From NCBI GenBank assembly GCA_028583405.1, contig CM053251.1:7654102-7718101 (forward strand): a stretch of 64,000 nt of DNA, in the 5' to 3' direction. Below are positions 47,050 to 58,341 of this stretch, piece after piece. A model generated the notes under the pieces. The model was not told where the DNA came from and made no database searches. It saw only the letters and a list, made by a program, of their open reading frames with translations. The first letter of the stretch is position 1. The number at the start of each line of letters is the position of its first letter. Source of the DNA: Pogonophryne albipinna. Taxonomy: Eukaryota > Chordata > Actinopteri > Perciformes > Artedidraconidae. The position numbers were made by a program, and so were the translations under genes.

Positions 47050-50000
47050 CAATTGAAGATCACAGGGCAATGTTAATGAAACTGAAAATAAAAATAGTAT
47101 GCGTACTAGCTCTGCTATTTTGATCCGAACCAACATTTAATGGTTTCTTTCTTGGCCCAGATTTTCCATAATCCTGCTGACAAAAAACAAAGATATGAAA
47201 TCTTATCCTCCTCTGCGAAGGTAATAAGTGGTTTGGATTAGATTATAAATTTGAGGTGTGATAATAATTATTTGAAAAATAGAATGAGGTTTTTTTTGTA
47301 TCCCTCTAACACTGGAGAATAAGACCCTCCAGTAGATAACCCACATCACCCAGCACCTCTAGTCATCAATGATCCGGGGATTAGCCTCTGCTGGTTATCT
47401 GGAGCCACCGATGACAAAGATAGACAGAACTAGGCAGATTAGATGAGAGTGGTATATTTTTGTACTCTCTGATCGGGTGAAGGAAATGATGGATGGATTA
47501 ATACCTGCCTTCCTCTCCTGGCTCGGGCTTTATTGAGGTCTTTAGATTCACTTATCTGCAGGCCCCCGGGTTATCTCTCTCTACTCCTTCAATGACAAGT
47601 GCCACCTCGGAGAAGCCTTGCAGACACTCTTTTCCCTAAACAAAGGAATTCACACTCCAGCTTTATCCGCCTTTCATAATGCAGATCAAGCATGAAATGT
47701 TTTGCTCAGTTTTAAAACCGACAGATTCATCTCTAGGCATTAAGGAGGGTAATAATTGATAGCAAATTGCAATGATACCGGGTGCTTGACAAAAAGCTGT
47801 TTCACAAAAAGAAAACACATCGGGAACCTGTTGAAGATTCCACTCTTCTCTCACCGTATGATGGATAATCATTGTTTTCATTTTTCTTATTTATTTCTGC
47901 ACATTGGACCGCGACCAAATAAGCAGCGATACCTTTGCATGGGTTTGAACATCTGTGTTTGATGGTAGTCAATATTGTGCCAGTTGTCCTTGTTTTCCGC
48001 AGCCACCACAAACACACAAACGGTGGAAACTGAGGGGGCAATTCAGTTCCGTTTGATTTGAGTTTATCCTTCTGACCAGGCTGTATTTAAACAAATGGTG
48101 TAATCTCACTCTCTGGCATCTGTAAAGGGTGACCCCACAAAACTACTGGAGCTTACATTCCAGATGTACTTCAGCTTGAGCTATTATGTTTTGAGGAGGC
48201 AATTTTGTTCTCGTTTTGTTGAGGAAGTTGATACTGTACACTCTTTTTAAACGTCCAATTTTTATAAACATATATCTTAATGCGTATGAGTATTTAAGTC
48301 TCTCAGTTACACCCACAGCTTTTCTTGGTCATCCTTTACAATCTGGTGGGAGCCAGAGAGGATGCTTATCTCCCTCCTCTTCCATTGCCCCAAGGGAAAG
48401 TAGCTCCACTTTTCCACATATGAGACTGGATGGTGTCATTATCCAGGCTCAAGTCCAGATCCCCGCCACCACCAGGCATGACTCGATTGAGTATTGACAG
48501 CCCGGACTGCTGTCTCTTTTTCGATGATGATAAACCAACTGGTAGCAGCCATCTGGTGAGAAATCCGTTGATATAAACATGTCGTAGCATGCAACACATA
48601 TAACACCCTTATTGGAAAACATACACTAAAAAAATTAAAATGAGAGCTGTTGTAATTTCGAATGGGTTTATAAAGAGTCTATGCGTTACGTTTAAACCTT
48701 TTATATGTACAGATAAGCTCTCATTCTAAGAAGTGTTAAAACTAAGCTTTGTACTCCAGCACATTTTTTTTACCCTAGCAGTAACATTTATATAAGAATC
48801 CATAGCAAAAAGTTGCCAGAAAGTTTGCCAGAGAGTTTGGAAGGGTGACGCTTGGAGAAGACAGGAACACTGTGATGTCACCTGGCCCGTTTACTTCAGA
48901 TGTCCCGGCTTCTCTGCCTCAGATGGGAAGTTGTTGTCGAGGGACGCCCCAGGGCTACGGCGCCTCAAAGAACTCCAAGAAATACCCTTGACCGTCTCGA
49001 GAGCACTTCCTCCACAAAGTGAAAGTGCATTCAAAGAAAGAATAATAGCTGACTGTGCAGCATCCACAATAATGTAAAGTATATAGGAATGCTACGGCCA
49101 TACATTGACTAATGTGAATCTAAATCTCAGGAGGTGCAAAAAACTATTTAGCAAATACAGTATGCCAGTTAAGAAAAGAAGAAAAATAAATGGCCCAAAA
49201 ATCTAATTTAAAAGTTTGTTAATTAAAATGTCTTCATCCATTTTCTCCTGTATCAACATTATCTGGATAATATTATCCTTGGGCTTTTGTATTTAGGCAT
49301 GGTATTAGTTAGGATTCTCTGAATTAAGGCAATGCTTTTTGGATGACAATATGCAAATGAAAATCAGGAGGCTTGTCAACAAACAAAGCAGATTCTACTT
49401 GTTGCTGTGCTTGCTTAAGGTAGCAGGAAAATCTTGGCGTTTTGTGACCTTTCAACTTGCAGTGTGCTTTCCTTTCATCGTCACACTGTGCTGATCACAA
49501 TGTAAGCTGTCAGGTGATGCAGCAGATTCAATTGTATTTCGATCACTATGTGTTCTGCTGCATTTACATGTGGACATAACATTGTTTTTTTTTCTATATG
49601 TAGTTACAGATTTCCTAAAAAGGACATCTTATCTGAAGGTGCAGTGTGATACAATTTTCTGTACAGCTTATGTTTTATACGAGGATCTATTAACTCACTT
49701 AAGAAGTCATTTCCACAACAAAGTCATTTCCACAACAAATGCATCACTGTAATGAAAAACGTGTGCAATGCTGAAGGTAGAAAAGGAGGAGTGGGAGGTG
49801 ACACTTACTTACAGTACAGGTGCATTGTGTGTTTGAAAGATATCTGGGTATGAATGTATATAGGATGGATGTCATGCAGCTCTCATTGAGAAAGTTGATA
49901 GAAAATATGTGTCAGAAATATATATTTTTAAAAGTAAGGTGGAACTGCTGCATCAGCACTCTCATGCATTTTGAAGGTTAAACCCTCAAAGAGGAGGTTT

Positions 50001-50825
50001 TTTTCCAAAGTATATATGCCGACTTACATCAGTGAATTCCCGGAATCCAATCTAAAGCTAAACGTAATGGGAACAGTCACGGGGCGAAGGGGTAACAATC
50101 GCCCTAAACCTTGGGAAGAATACAGCTTTATGTTTACAGTATTGGTTGTAAGTCATTTACAGAGCAGGTTTAGAGCGAAAACAATCATTTCCTAAAGATA
50201 TTCCTGACAGTAAACACACACCGGGCACTGATATCCAAGTAATTATGAGTCACACAGCTCCTATAAACCTTCTTTTAAAGCAAACTCCCTGTCGGCAAAT
50301 TCCAACCTTAAATTAATCAAGAGTTGAAGGACAATGGTAGATGAAACATTATCCATCTGTTCTGCGTCCACTTGCACTTCTCCCTCTGCCTCTCTCCCTC
50401 CCTCCCCTGGTGAGACTGTGGCAACATGCGCATTACAAGTAGAAGGCTGATGATTACATTGTTGGACTGAGAGCGATGCTCATGGTGCTGTAATCCCAGC
50501 AGTAATCAATATCTCTGGCCGCTTCCCCGTCCTATCCCTTCTACTGCATGCAAAATATCCTCGAGCAACACTCAGCCCACACTTTAATTATTCTCTCAAA
50601 GTCATCAGTGGCTGGAACCAACACTGGTCTTGGGCATACTACAAATGAATCACAGGTTTTGTATAGGATCGCTTTACGACGCCGGGGACTGCGACGATAA
50701 ATGACAGCCGCCGTGTGAGAGTTATGCAGCGTTTAGTGAACATTTAAAAAACATAATGCATTGGAGACAACCAACTTTAAACGGTTCTTCAATTAGGAAA
50801 TGAAACCAAAGTGCATGTTCACATA
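47050..50825. other. No gene recognised; one possible exon
   Basis: Mostly unique-looking sequence. At 48599-48366 (minus) a frame of better protein quality (GLSSSKKRQQSGLSILNRVM ... DLDLSLDNDTIQSHMWKSG) is preceded by a plausible acceptor TTTCTCACCAG. I do not recognise it, and no donor or neighbouring exon is clear. A 15-bp tandem (AGTCATTTCCACAACAA) is at 49704-49738. Confidence 0.35.
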
Positions 50826-50827
50826 TA

Positions 50828-52422
50828 CAGTGGGGCAAAAAAGTATTTAGTCAGCCACGAATTGTGCAAGTTCTCCCACTTAAAAAGATGAGAGAGGCCT
50901 GTAATTTTCATCCATAGTATACCTCAACTATGAGAGACAAAATTAGAAAAAAAAAATCCAGAAAATCACATTGTCTATTTATTTGCAAATTATGGTGGAA
51001 AATAAGTATTTGGTCAATAACAAAAGTTCATCTCAATACTTTGTTATATACCCTTTGTTGGCAATGACAGAGGTCAAACGTTTTCTGTAAGTCTTCACAA
51101 GATTTTCACACACTGTTGCTGGTATTTTGGCCCATTCCTCCATGCAGATCTCCTCTAGAGCAGTGATGTTTTGGGGCTGTCGCTGGGCAACACGGACTTT
51201 CAACTCCCTCCAAAGATTTTCTATGGGGTTGAGATCTGGAGACTGGCTAGGCCACTCCAGGACCTTGAAATGCTTCTTACGAAGCCACTCCTTCGTTGCC
51301 CGGGCGGTGTGTTTGGGATTATTGTCATGCTGAAAAACCCAGCCACGTTTAATCTTCAATGCCCTTGCTGATGGAAGGAGGTTGTCACTCAAAATATCAC
51401 GATACATGGCCCCATTCATTCTTTCCTTTACACGGATCAGTCGTCCTGGTCCCTTTGCAGAAAAACAGCCCCAAAGCATGATGTTTCCACCCCCATGTTT
51501 CACAGTAGGTATGGTGTTCTTTGGATGCAACTCAGCATTCTTTCTCCTCCAAACACGTCTAGTTGAGATTTTACCAAAAAGTTCTATTTTGGTTTCATCT
51601 GACCATATGACATTCTCCCAATCCTCTTCTGGATCATCTAAAATGCTCTCTAGCAAACTTCAGATGGGCCTGGACATGTACTGGCTTAAGCAGGGGGACA
51701 CGTCTGGCACTGCAGGATTTGAGTCCCTGGTGGCGTAGTGTGTTACTGATGGTAGCCTTTGTTACTTTGGTCCCAGCTCTCTGCAGGTCATTGACTAGGT
51801 CCCCCCGTGTGGTTCTGGAATTTTTGCTCACCGTTCTTGTGATCATTTTGACCCCACGGGGTGAGATCTTGCGTGGAGCCCCAGATCGAGGGAGATTATC
51901 AGTGGTCTTGTATGTCTTCCATTTTCTAATAATTGCTCCCACAGTTGATTTCTTCACACCAAGCTGCTTACCTATTGCAGATTCAGTCTTCCCAGCCTGG
52001 TGCAGGTCTACAATTTTGTTTCTGGTGTTCTTTGACAGCTCTTTAGTCTTGGCCATAGTGGAGTTTGGAGTGTGACTGTTTGAGGTTGTGGACAGGTGTC
52101 TTTTATTCTGATAACAAGTTCAAACAGGTGCCATTAATACAGTTAACAAGTGGAGGACAGAGGAGGCACTTAAAGAAGAAGTTACAGGTCTGTGAGAGCC
52201 AGAAATCTTGTTTGTTTGTAGGTGACCAAATACGTATTTTACCGAGGAATTTACCAATTCATTCATTAAAAATCCTACAATGTGATTTCCTGGATTCTTT
52301 CCCCCCATTCTGTCTCTCATAGTTGAAGTGTACCTAGGATGAAAATTACAGGCCTCTCTCATCTTTTTAAGTGGGAGAACTTGCACAATTGGTGGCTGAC
52401 TAAATACTTTTTTGCCCCACTG
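50828..52422 (-). mobile_element. Tc1/mariner element, full length, copy 1
   Basis: TA target duplication (50826-50827, 52423-52424). Termini CAGTGGGGCAAAAAAGTATT on both ends in inverted orientation, forming ~200-bp inverted repeats. Each arm has an outer and an inner direct repeat (AAGTATTTAGTCAG and AAGTATTTGGTCA-like), the IR/DR layout of fish Tc1 elements. 1595 bp. The transposase gene is on the minus strand but frameshifted. It retains a ~150-bp 5' untranslated stretch that copy 2 has lost. Confidence 0.95.
51033..52056 (-). pseudogene. Tc1 transposase, one frameshift
   Basis: N-terminal part 52056-51634: 140 codons from [10 protein letters not shown], with the paired-type helix-turn-helix DNA-binding region and a basic PRSGAPRK linker. 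Catalytic part 51656-51033 has [11 protein letters not shown] (first Asp), [11 protein letters not shown] (second Asp) and [11 protein letters not shown] (Glu, 34 residues further; DD34E). The two parts are separated by a one-base insertion in an A-run at 51640-51643 (copy 2 has one base fewer). The frame otherwise matches copy 2 nearly throughout. Confidence 0.95.
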
Positions 52423-52424
52423 TA

Positions 52425-53398
52425 TACAGTATCTGCTCTGTATGTTACATTTTGTCCTCTCTCTTGACCTTAAATGTAACCTTATCAGGTGGAAGTCGCT
52501 AACCTCACATCGGTCTTTCTCTGTAGAACTCACCCTGTGATATACTCAGGGGATGATGATGAGTCCGACAGAGCTTTTTTTATCACAAAACTTAGAAAGT
52601 GATGATGGAAGAGCTGGAAGCTAAAATTAGATGGCGGCCTGCTACATATTTTATCGCTGCTCATCGTGCAAAGGCAAGCTAGGGAGAGGTCAGCAGTCCA
52701 GCACTGAGGCGACTTCCCTGCCTGCATGTCGCACCAGAAAATGTAACATGCGAGGTCGAGCTTGTGATTCTTCCGTTTGTTCCTCCTCACCACGAAGCAT
52801 TATGCAACAGAGAATTTAGCATATCAAACAAACCTTAAATGTCCTTTTGTTAAATCTATTCTGTCTTACGCATTGTTCCTTTCTTGTTTTATCTTCCCAC
52901 CATGCTTTATGAAAACTTAAAACCATGAAAATATTCAGAGGCTGCAAGTGGGTAAACAGCTATTACTTAGCTTTTTGGCCTTGGTGCACTAACTAAACAA
53001 AATGTATTTTCTTCCAGCATATATTTATGTTGATGCAGCTATTGATCATGCTCACAAGGAAATTATGTCTCTAGGCTTCAGTGCTAGTAGGTGGGCCGGG
53101 ACATTAATCAGGAAATCAATTGTGCTGTCGATTGGACTGACTGTGTTTAAAAAAGGATTGCAATCTGAAGACTCAGTTGGATTGGAGTGAGAAGCTACTT
53201 AGACTGCTATTACACAGAAATATAACAGTTCATAGTGAATTTGAACTATAATTTAAAGGGCTAAAGTGCTTTGTTATCCAATATTTATCTGCCTATATCA
53301 AAGCAATTGAATGTAGATTTATCGGTCATTATCTTATGTTATTTTGTTACCATAAACAGAGTTTATTTGGATTCAATCCCATGTAAACCAGCCTGATG
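52425..53398. other. No gene recognised
   Basis: Short frames at 52530-52819 and 53002-53190 have no family resemblance or splice support. Nothing else is seen. Confidence 0.4.
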
Positions 53399-53406
53399 CT
53401 GTAAAC

Positions 53407-54685
53407 AAGGGGTGGGGAACCTCCGGCCCCCGGGCCGTATACGGCCCGCGAGGGCATTTGATGCGGCCCTCGAGGTAATTTATAAACACACGCAAAAAAT
53501 TAAAGAAATCTAGACCGCAAAATAATTAAACAAGAGAGTGCCTGTTTTTCCTGGCCGAGGTCAGGGTCCTTGAACACAACACAATCTAACGTGTCATCAC
53601 GTGGTATATGTCTCGTCTGACAGAGGTGCAATTCTGCCGGAGAGCACCATAACACCGCTCCAGCATTTCCAAAAATTGCAGTAGCCTACCCATAAATAGC
53701 CGTACACATGCCGCAGCTTTTGCGTGGCTGTGTCTTTAGTTTTAAGCCCAGTGGCGATCTGTTCATCTGTCACACTGATCATACAGTCAATAACTTGACT
53801 GTTATTAGCATCTGGTTAGCTAGCTATGCTAACGAATATAAGAAGCTTTTTCTACAACCAGTGAGGTAAAGGCACATCTTTATATGATCATTATAGATTT
53901 AAAAATACAAGAGAATAAAGAAAAAACTGGTATAAAATACTATATGATAGTAAAAAAAAGTTGTTAAATAAACAAGAATACAGTTTAAAAGGGGAGTGAT
54001 TTGTAAAATATCCATAAAGAAAAAGAAAATCTGCTTACAGTTCGGTGTTGAGAGATGTATCCATAGATCACCTAATGTTGCTCTCACACCAGATTGATGC
54101 TTTTAACTTCAACATTTAAAAATATATATTCCCGGGGGAGCATGCCCCCCGGACCCCCCTAGAGGAGGTTAGGTTCTCCCCCCCCACACTTAAATCATGT
54201 TCACATGGATAGGAAACTAAATACATTTGCACACATCTTGTGTCCACATCTTTCTGTTTTGGTGGTCATGCCACAACCGTGCACGTGGTTTAAGTTTATT
54301 AAATATCCCCATTAGCTTTTGCTCTTGACAAAAGCTACTCTTCCTGGGGTCCAAACAATACAACAATAATACAACAACATTCAAGACATAATTCCTGACA
54401 TCATTAACAACATCACCAATATCATCAACAATTTCCAACATCATCAACAATCTCATCCACTTTCAATATCAATCTCAGTCTCAACCAAGGATGGTACATG
54501 GTAAGAGTCATGGTAAAATGTCTGGATTAAGAGGTTGCTTTTTCTTTGCAAAGCATGAAAGAAAGGCCAAATGAATTGGCTGTGATTTTAGTATTTTTAA
54601 GCAGAGGTCAATAATTTGTACGGCCCTCGGAGGATGTTGTAAAAATTGAAATGGCCCTTGAGAGGAAAAAGGTTTCCCACTCCTA
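53407..54685. mobile_element. Non-autonomous hAT element
   Basis: Exact 8-bp target duplication CTGTAAAC (53399-53406 and 54686-54693). Degenerate inverted termini AAGGGGTGGGGAACC and, complemented, TAGGAGTGGGAAACC, both followed by GGCC-rich words (CTCCGGCCC; CAAGGGCC). 1279 bp, no transposase. An inner stretch near 54290-54350 (ATCCCCATTAGCTTTTGC, AGCTACTCTTCCTGGGGTCC) resembles a LINE 3' end and may be a further nested fragment. Confidence 0.85.
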
Positions 54686-54693
54686 CTGTAAAC

Positions 54694-56329
54694 ACTCACT
54701 TCAGAACCATGTGGATATTCCCTTATGGCTGAAGAATGTCCCCACGTAATGCACTAGTTTCTGGTGTTTGAGTAACGATTGCTTAAATTACAGCGCCCCA
54801 CTTATTCAGGTAATTGCTTTGCCTTTTCTAAAAAGAAATAAGCCTATAATAAAATAGTTTCTCTCTCAGTATTTATTTTAACCACACATTAAAAGAGCTG
54901 TAAGCAGTGCGAGTATTTTTAGATCGTCGTCGGTGCAATACAGGGCCACAATAACCTCGACATGCACTCAGCAAACATGGTTCCGTTTTTCCACGGTTAT
55001 TTGCTCGACAGGCAAATATATCCAGTGTAATTCCAATGCTACTGCTTTGTTGTTACAAATTGAGATGTAAGGTGCACTAGTTGGAACATTAAAACTGCAT
55101 CGCATCAACGTGCAGACCACATGCGGTTGGAATAATAAACAAGAGAACAACAATGCCACTGTTCTTGGGGTGAGATGGAGGTTCTCTTTTTACCTCTCAC
55201 CATCACAAGGCTCTTTGACATGCTATGAATCACTGGCGTCTCTCACTCCATCTGTCAGTCTGTCTCTGGATCCCTCTCTCTCACTGCCTGGATTTTTCTC
55301 TTCAAACGTCCGCTCCTGTCGACAGCTACATCTGGCTTTGAGCGCTGGTCATCTCCAAATCGTAAAAATATGACTTATTCTTAAACTTCTCAATTCAATT
55401 ATTTCCCCTAATAAAGTTGCTCTACTGGGTATTTCCTGACAGAGCTAGACATTTTAGAGTTCTGCCTCCTTCAGACTTACAGTTTTATCATCTTTTTATC
55501 ACATCCCTTCCTAGCTTTGAAAATGTCCTTGTTAGCGTGGAGTATGCACAATGAAAAGAACCTGCAGAAACAAGTTTGATTGCACCAAATCTGTCAGGGA
55601 GGATCATTATCTCTAGAAAGTTTCCCACAGTGAGCAGCTGGGAAATTGTCAAAAACCATCTTGTTGTCGATGCAAATGAACCCCTTTGAACTCCACTTTA
55701 TGTATGTAGGTGTTTATGTCTGTCAATCACAATTAAAATGTGGAGAGTCTTGCAAATAGTGAAGAAATTATAATTTCTAGTCACCTTCTGTTGTCTGGAT
55801 GCTGCAATGCTGTAGAAAGATTTGGTAATATTGCCTTTAAACCTGCCTAGTAATCAGTAACTAAGGAAAACCCCCCTTGTCACGCAATAGATGAAATCTC
55901 ATATAATATTTAAAACACACCATTGAAAGGTCAATTTCAAGTGATTTACAGTAATGTGTCATGTAATAACAAACTGCAACATTTTACTAAAGTTAGTAAA
56001 AGAAAGCTATTCCTTTAGTGTAGGTTGTTTGTAAACCTAAAGTAAAGTAGCACAGAAGAGGATAGCTCTCTGTTTGAGATTGCTTTTTAACAATAAATAA
56101 AGCATATAACAGCTTTCAAGCAATCAGAGTTTGGTAGATAGTTTTCATAAACAGTTGTATTGTGTTTTTCTCTTGTGACTAAAGTTCTTATTGAAGAAAG
56201 ACAATTGGTTGGCTTGGTACTTGGCAGCAGTTAGATTCCACATTTCAGGGACACAGGACATGAGACAGAATGAAGTAAAAAAATAAAAGTGTAACAATAC
56301 AGTGAAATGAAAAGATGTAATCTCAAAAA
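54694..56329. other. No gene recognised
   Basis: AT-rich sequence with no supportable exon or bounded repeat. Confidence 0.45.
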
Positions 56330-56713
56330 TAAGTTAATTCTTGATTTTTACTGTCGTTCTAAAAGAGGTCTTTCTCTCCCACAAACTCCCCCCCCGCCCC
56401 CCCTGCCTGAGACGCCTCGATTGTAGCCCTTTGGTTACTTCCGTAACATAGTGACACAACGTAACACTTGTGCTTCTATTGGCTAGCCCTCCAACACATT
56501 GATAGGATAAGGAGCTGTTGACCAATCACAACAGAGCTGGCGAGCTAACCAATCAGAGCAGACTGGGCTCTGGTTTCAGACAGAGGGTGAAAAGAGGTGT
56601 TGCAGCACAGACAGTATGAGAAAAATAAAGAGCTTTTTGAACATTAAAGTATGTAAACAAAATAGGCACAACATACAGTTATGAAACCCTAACATTAGCA
56701 TAATAGGCCCCTT
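56330..56713. mobile_element. Fragment of a TTAA-type element
   Basis: The right end AGCATAATAGGCCCCTT precedes TTAA (56714-56717), and the preceding GAGCTTTTTGAACATTAAAG and CCAATCAGAGCAGACTGGGC wording is usual for a common fish MITE group. The left terminus is not recognisable, so it is probably truncated. Confidence 0.45.
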
Positions 56714-56717
56714 TTAA

Positions 56718-57781
56718 ACTGAATTTATGTCAAAAATGTGTCATATTCTCTTTGCAAGATCCTTGCATGCAATGTAAGGCTGCAGAAATAAAGCATCTTC
56801 GCAATGCGGCTGTCTGAATAAATTGGATGATTTATTTAAGGACCTCACGAGTGTGACAGTAAACACATGGGCACAAATGCTTCCTGCTAAAAAAAAATAG
56901 ACTGTATTGGAGGATCTTTTTCCACACAAACCTTTCAGATCATTTCACAAAAGATGGTTTATCTTTCAAACAATCATTTATCACCATGTATTTTTCCAGT
57001 GAAAAATTCAGTTTCTGTCTCTGACAAATTTACAAAGCTTTCCAGCAGTTTGTTTGAATGTGTGGGAGATGGCTGTGATGGAGCCCCCCTGATGCTTCGG
57101 TCGTGACATATTTGGAGCGCAATAGATGTGGAGATTGGTGAATCTGAATGTATAATTTTTAACAGGCTGACAGTCACACACTGTGTAGTTGAATAGCAGA
57201 TACACTGTTAATTTAAAACTTGAATAAAAAAACCAACTGATAATTGTTAGTGACGTTGATCATGAGGTTACAGTTGCAGTTATTTTGGGGGTCTTGCATT
57301 GTTGCTAAACTTGTCCTCAAACTTAACCCAGCATTTTACTTGAGTGTGTACCCTAAAAAATATACAGCACCCTAAAAGAAGTTAGTCCAAGTAAGACAGA
57401 TTCATGTAAAAACAGCTGAATTGGCAAATAAAGAATCTCTGACTCATCCCATCGATGAGATAAATAGAAATATCCTGACGATATTAAAAGCCTCCAATAC
57501 ATTGTGTGTATTTTATAACTTTGCGAGTGTTTCACCACTGGTCCACGGGTTTAAATACACCATGTTTCATTGCTGCTTTTAAAAAATCCAAGAAATATAA
57601 CAATATTCACTATCATTCTCAAGTGGCAACATAATCTATTTTCTTTTGTGCAACTCTGAATAATTTATATCTGACTATTTTGCCTAGAAATACACGTTTT
57701 GGACCGAAACAGCAGTCCAAACATGACATACTGTATCTGTTAGATACTTTCTCAAAAGTGTTTGTGCTTACTCCTTCAATT
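56718..57781. other. No gene recognised
   Basis: AT-rich sequence with no recognisable feature. Confidence 0.45.
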
Positions 57782-57786
57782 CATAG

Positions 57787-58252
57787 TGTCACAAGTTAGA
57801 CACATCTATTGTTGTTTGTTTGGTTTGGCTCATCTTAACTCTCCTGTCATTTCAGATCCCGCCTTCCTCCAGGCCCTTGTAATCAGCTCACTTCCTTCAC
57901 CTGGTCTTCAGAGGCCTTCTCCTCACCTGTTACTCATTCCCTCATCACCCCACAGTATTTATACCACCTCACTATCACTTGTTCTTTGCCAGATTGTCTT
58001 GTCTTTTCCGCCAAGCTCTCCAGTGTGTTATTCTCTAGCCTAGATGTTTGTCCTGCCCGGTTTTTGACCCCTGACTGCCTGTATTCGGATCTCGAGTTCC
58101 TGCCTGCTCCCCGTTTGGTTTTGGTTGCCTGTCTGACGGATTTCCTGGTTTTGACCCTGCCTGTCCCTGACCTGAATAAACTGAACATTGCGAAAGACTG
58201 GTTGTATCGGAGTTGTGCTATTGGGTTCTGATCTGTACCTGTGATCGTGGCA
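57787..58252 (+). mobile_element. Solo LTR with exact 5-bp target duplication
   Basis: Begins TGTCACAAG and ends GTGATCGTGGCA, flanked by CATAG at 57782-57786 and 58253-58257. Inside are a TATA-like GTATTTATACC near 57954 and an AATAAA at about 58175-58180, in correct LTR order on the plus strand. 466 bp. Gypsy-type or retroviral by structure. The open frames here overlap on both strands and are not genes. Confidence 0.88.
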
Positions 58253-58341
58253 CATAGTTTTTAGTCATGAGACTTTTACAGAAATATAGATGGCAAAACA
58301 TTATTACAAAATGGCGTCTCCCACTATGGAACTCCATAGAG

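Noticed and set aside
52120..52533. 137-codon minus-strand frame
   Set aside because: Covers the Tc1 terminal repeat and adjacent DNA; a chance frame through a known inverted repeat.
57762..58231. Overlapping open frames on both strands
   Set aside because: They lie inside the solo LTR defined by CATAG duplications.
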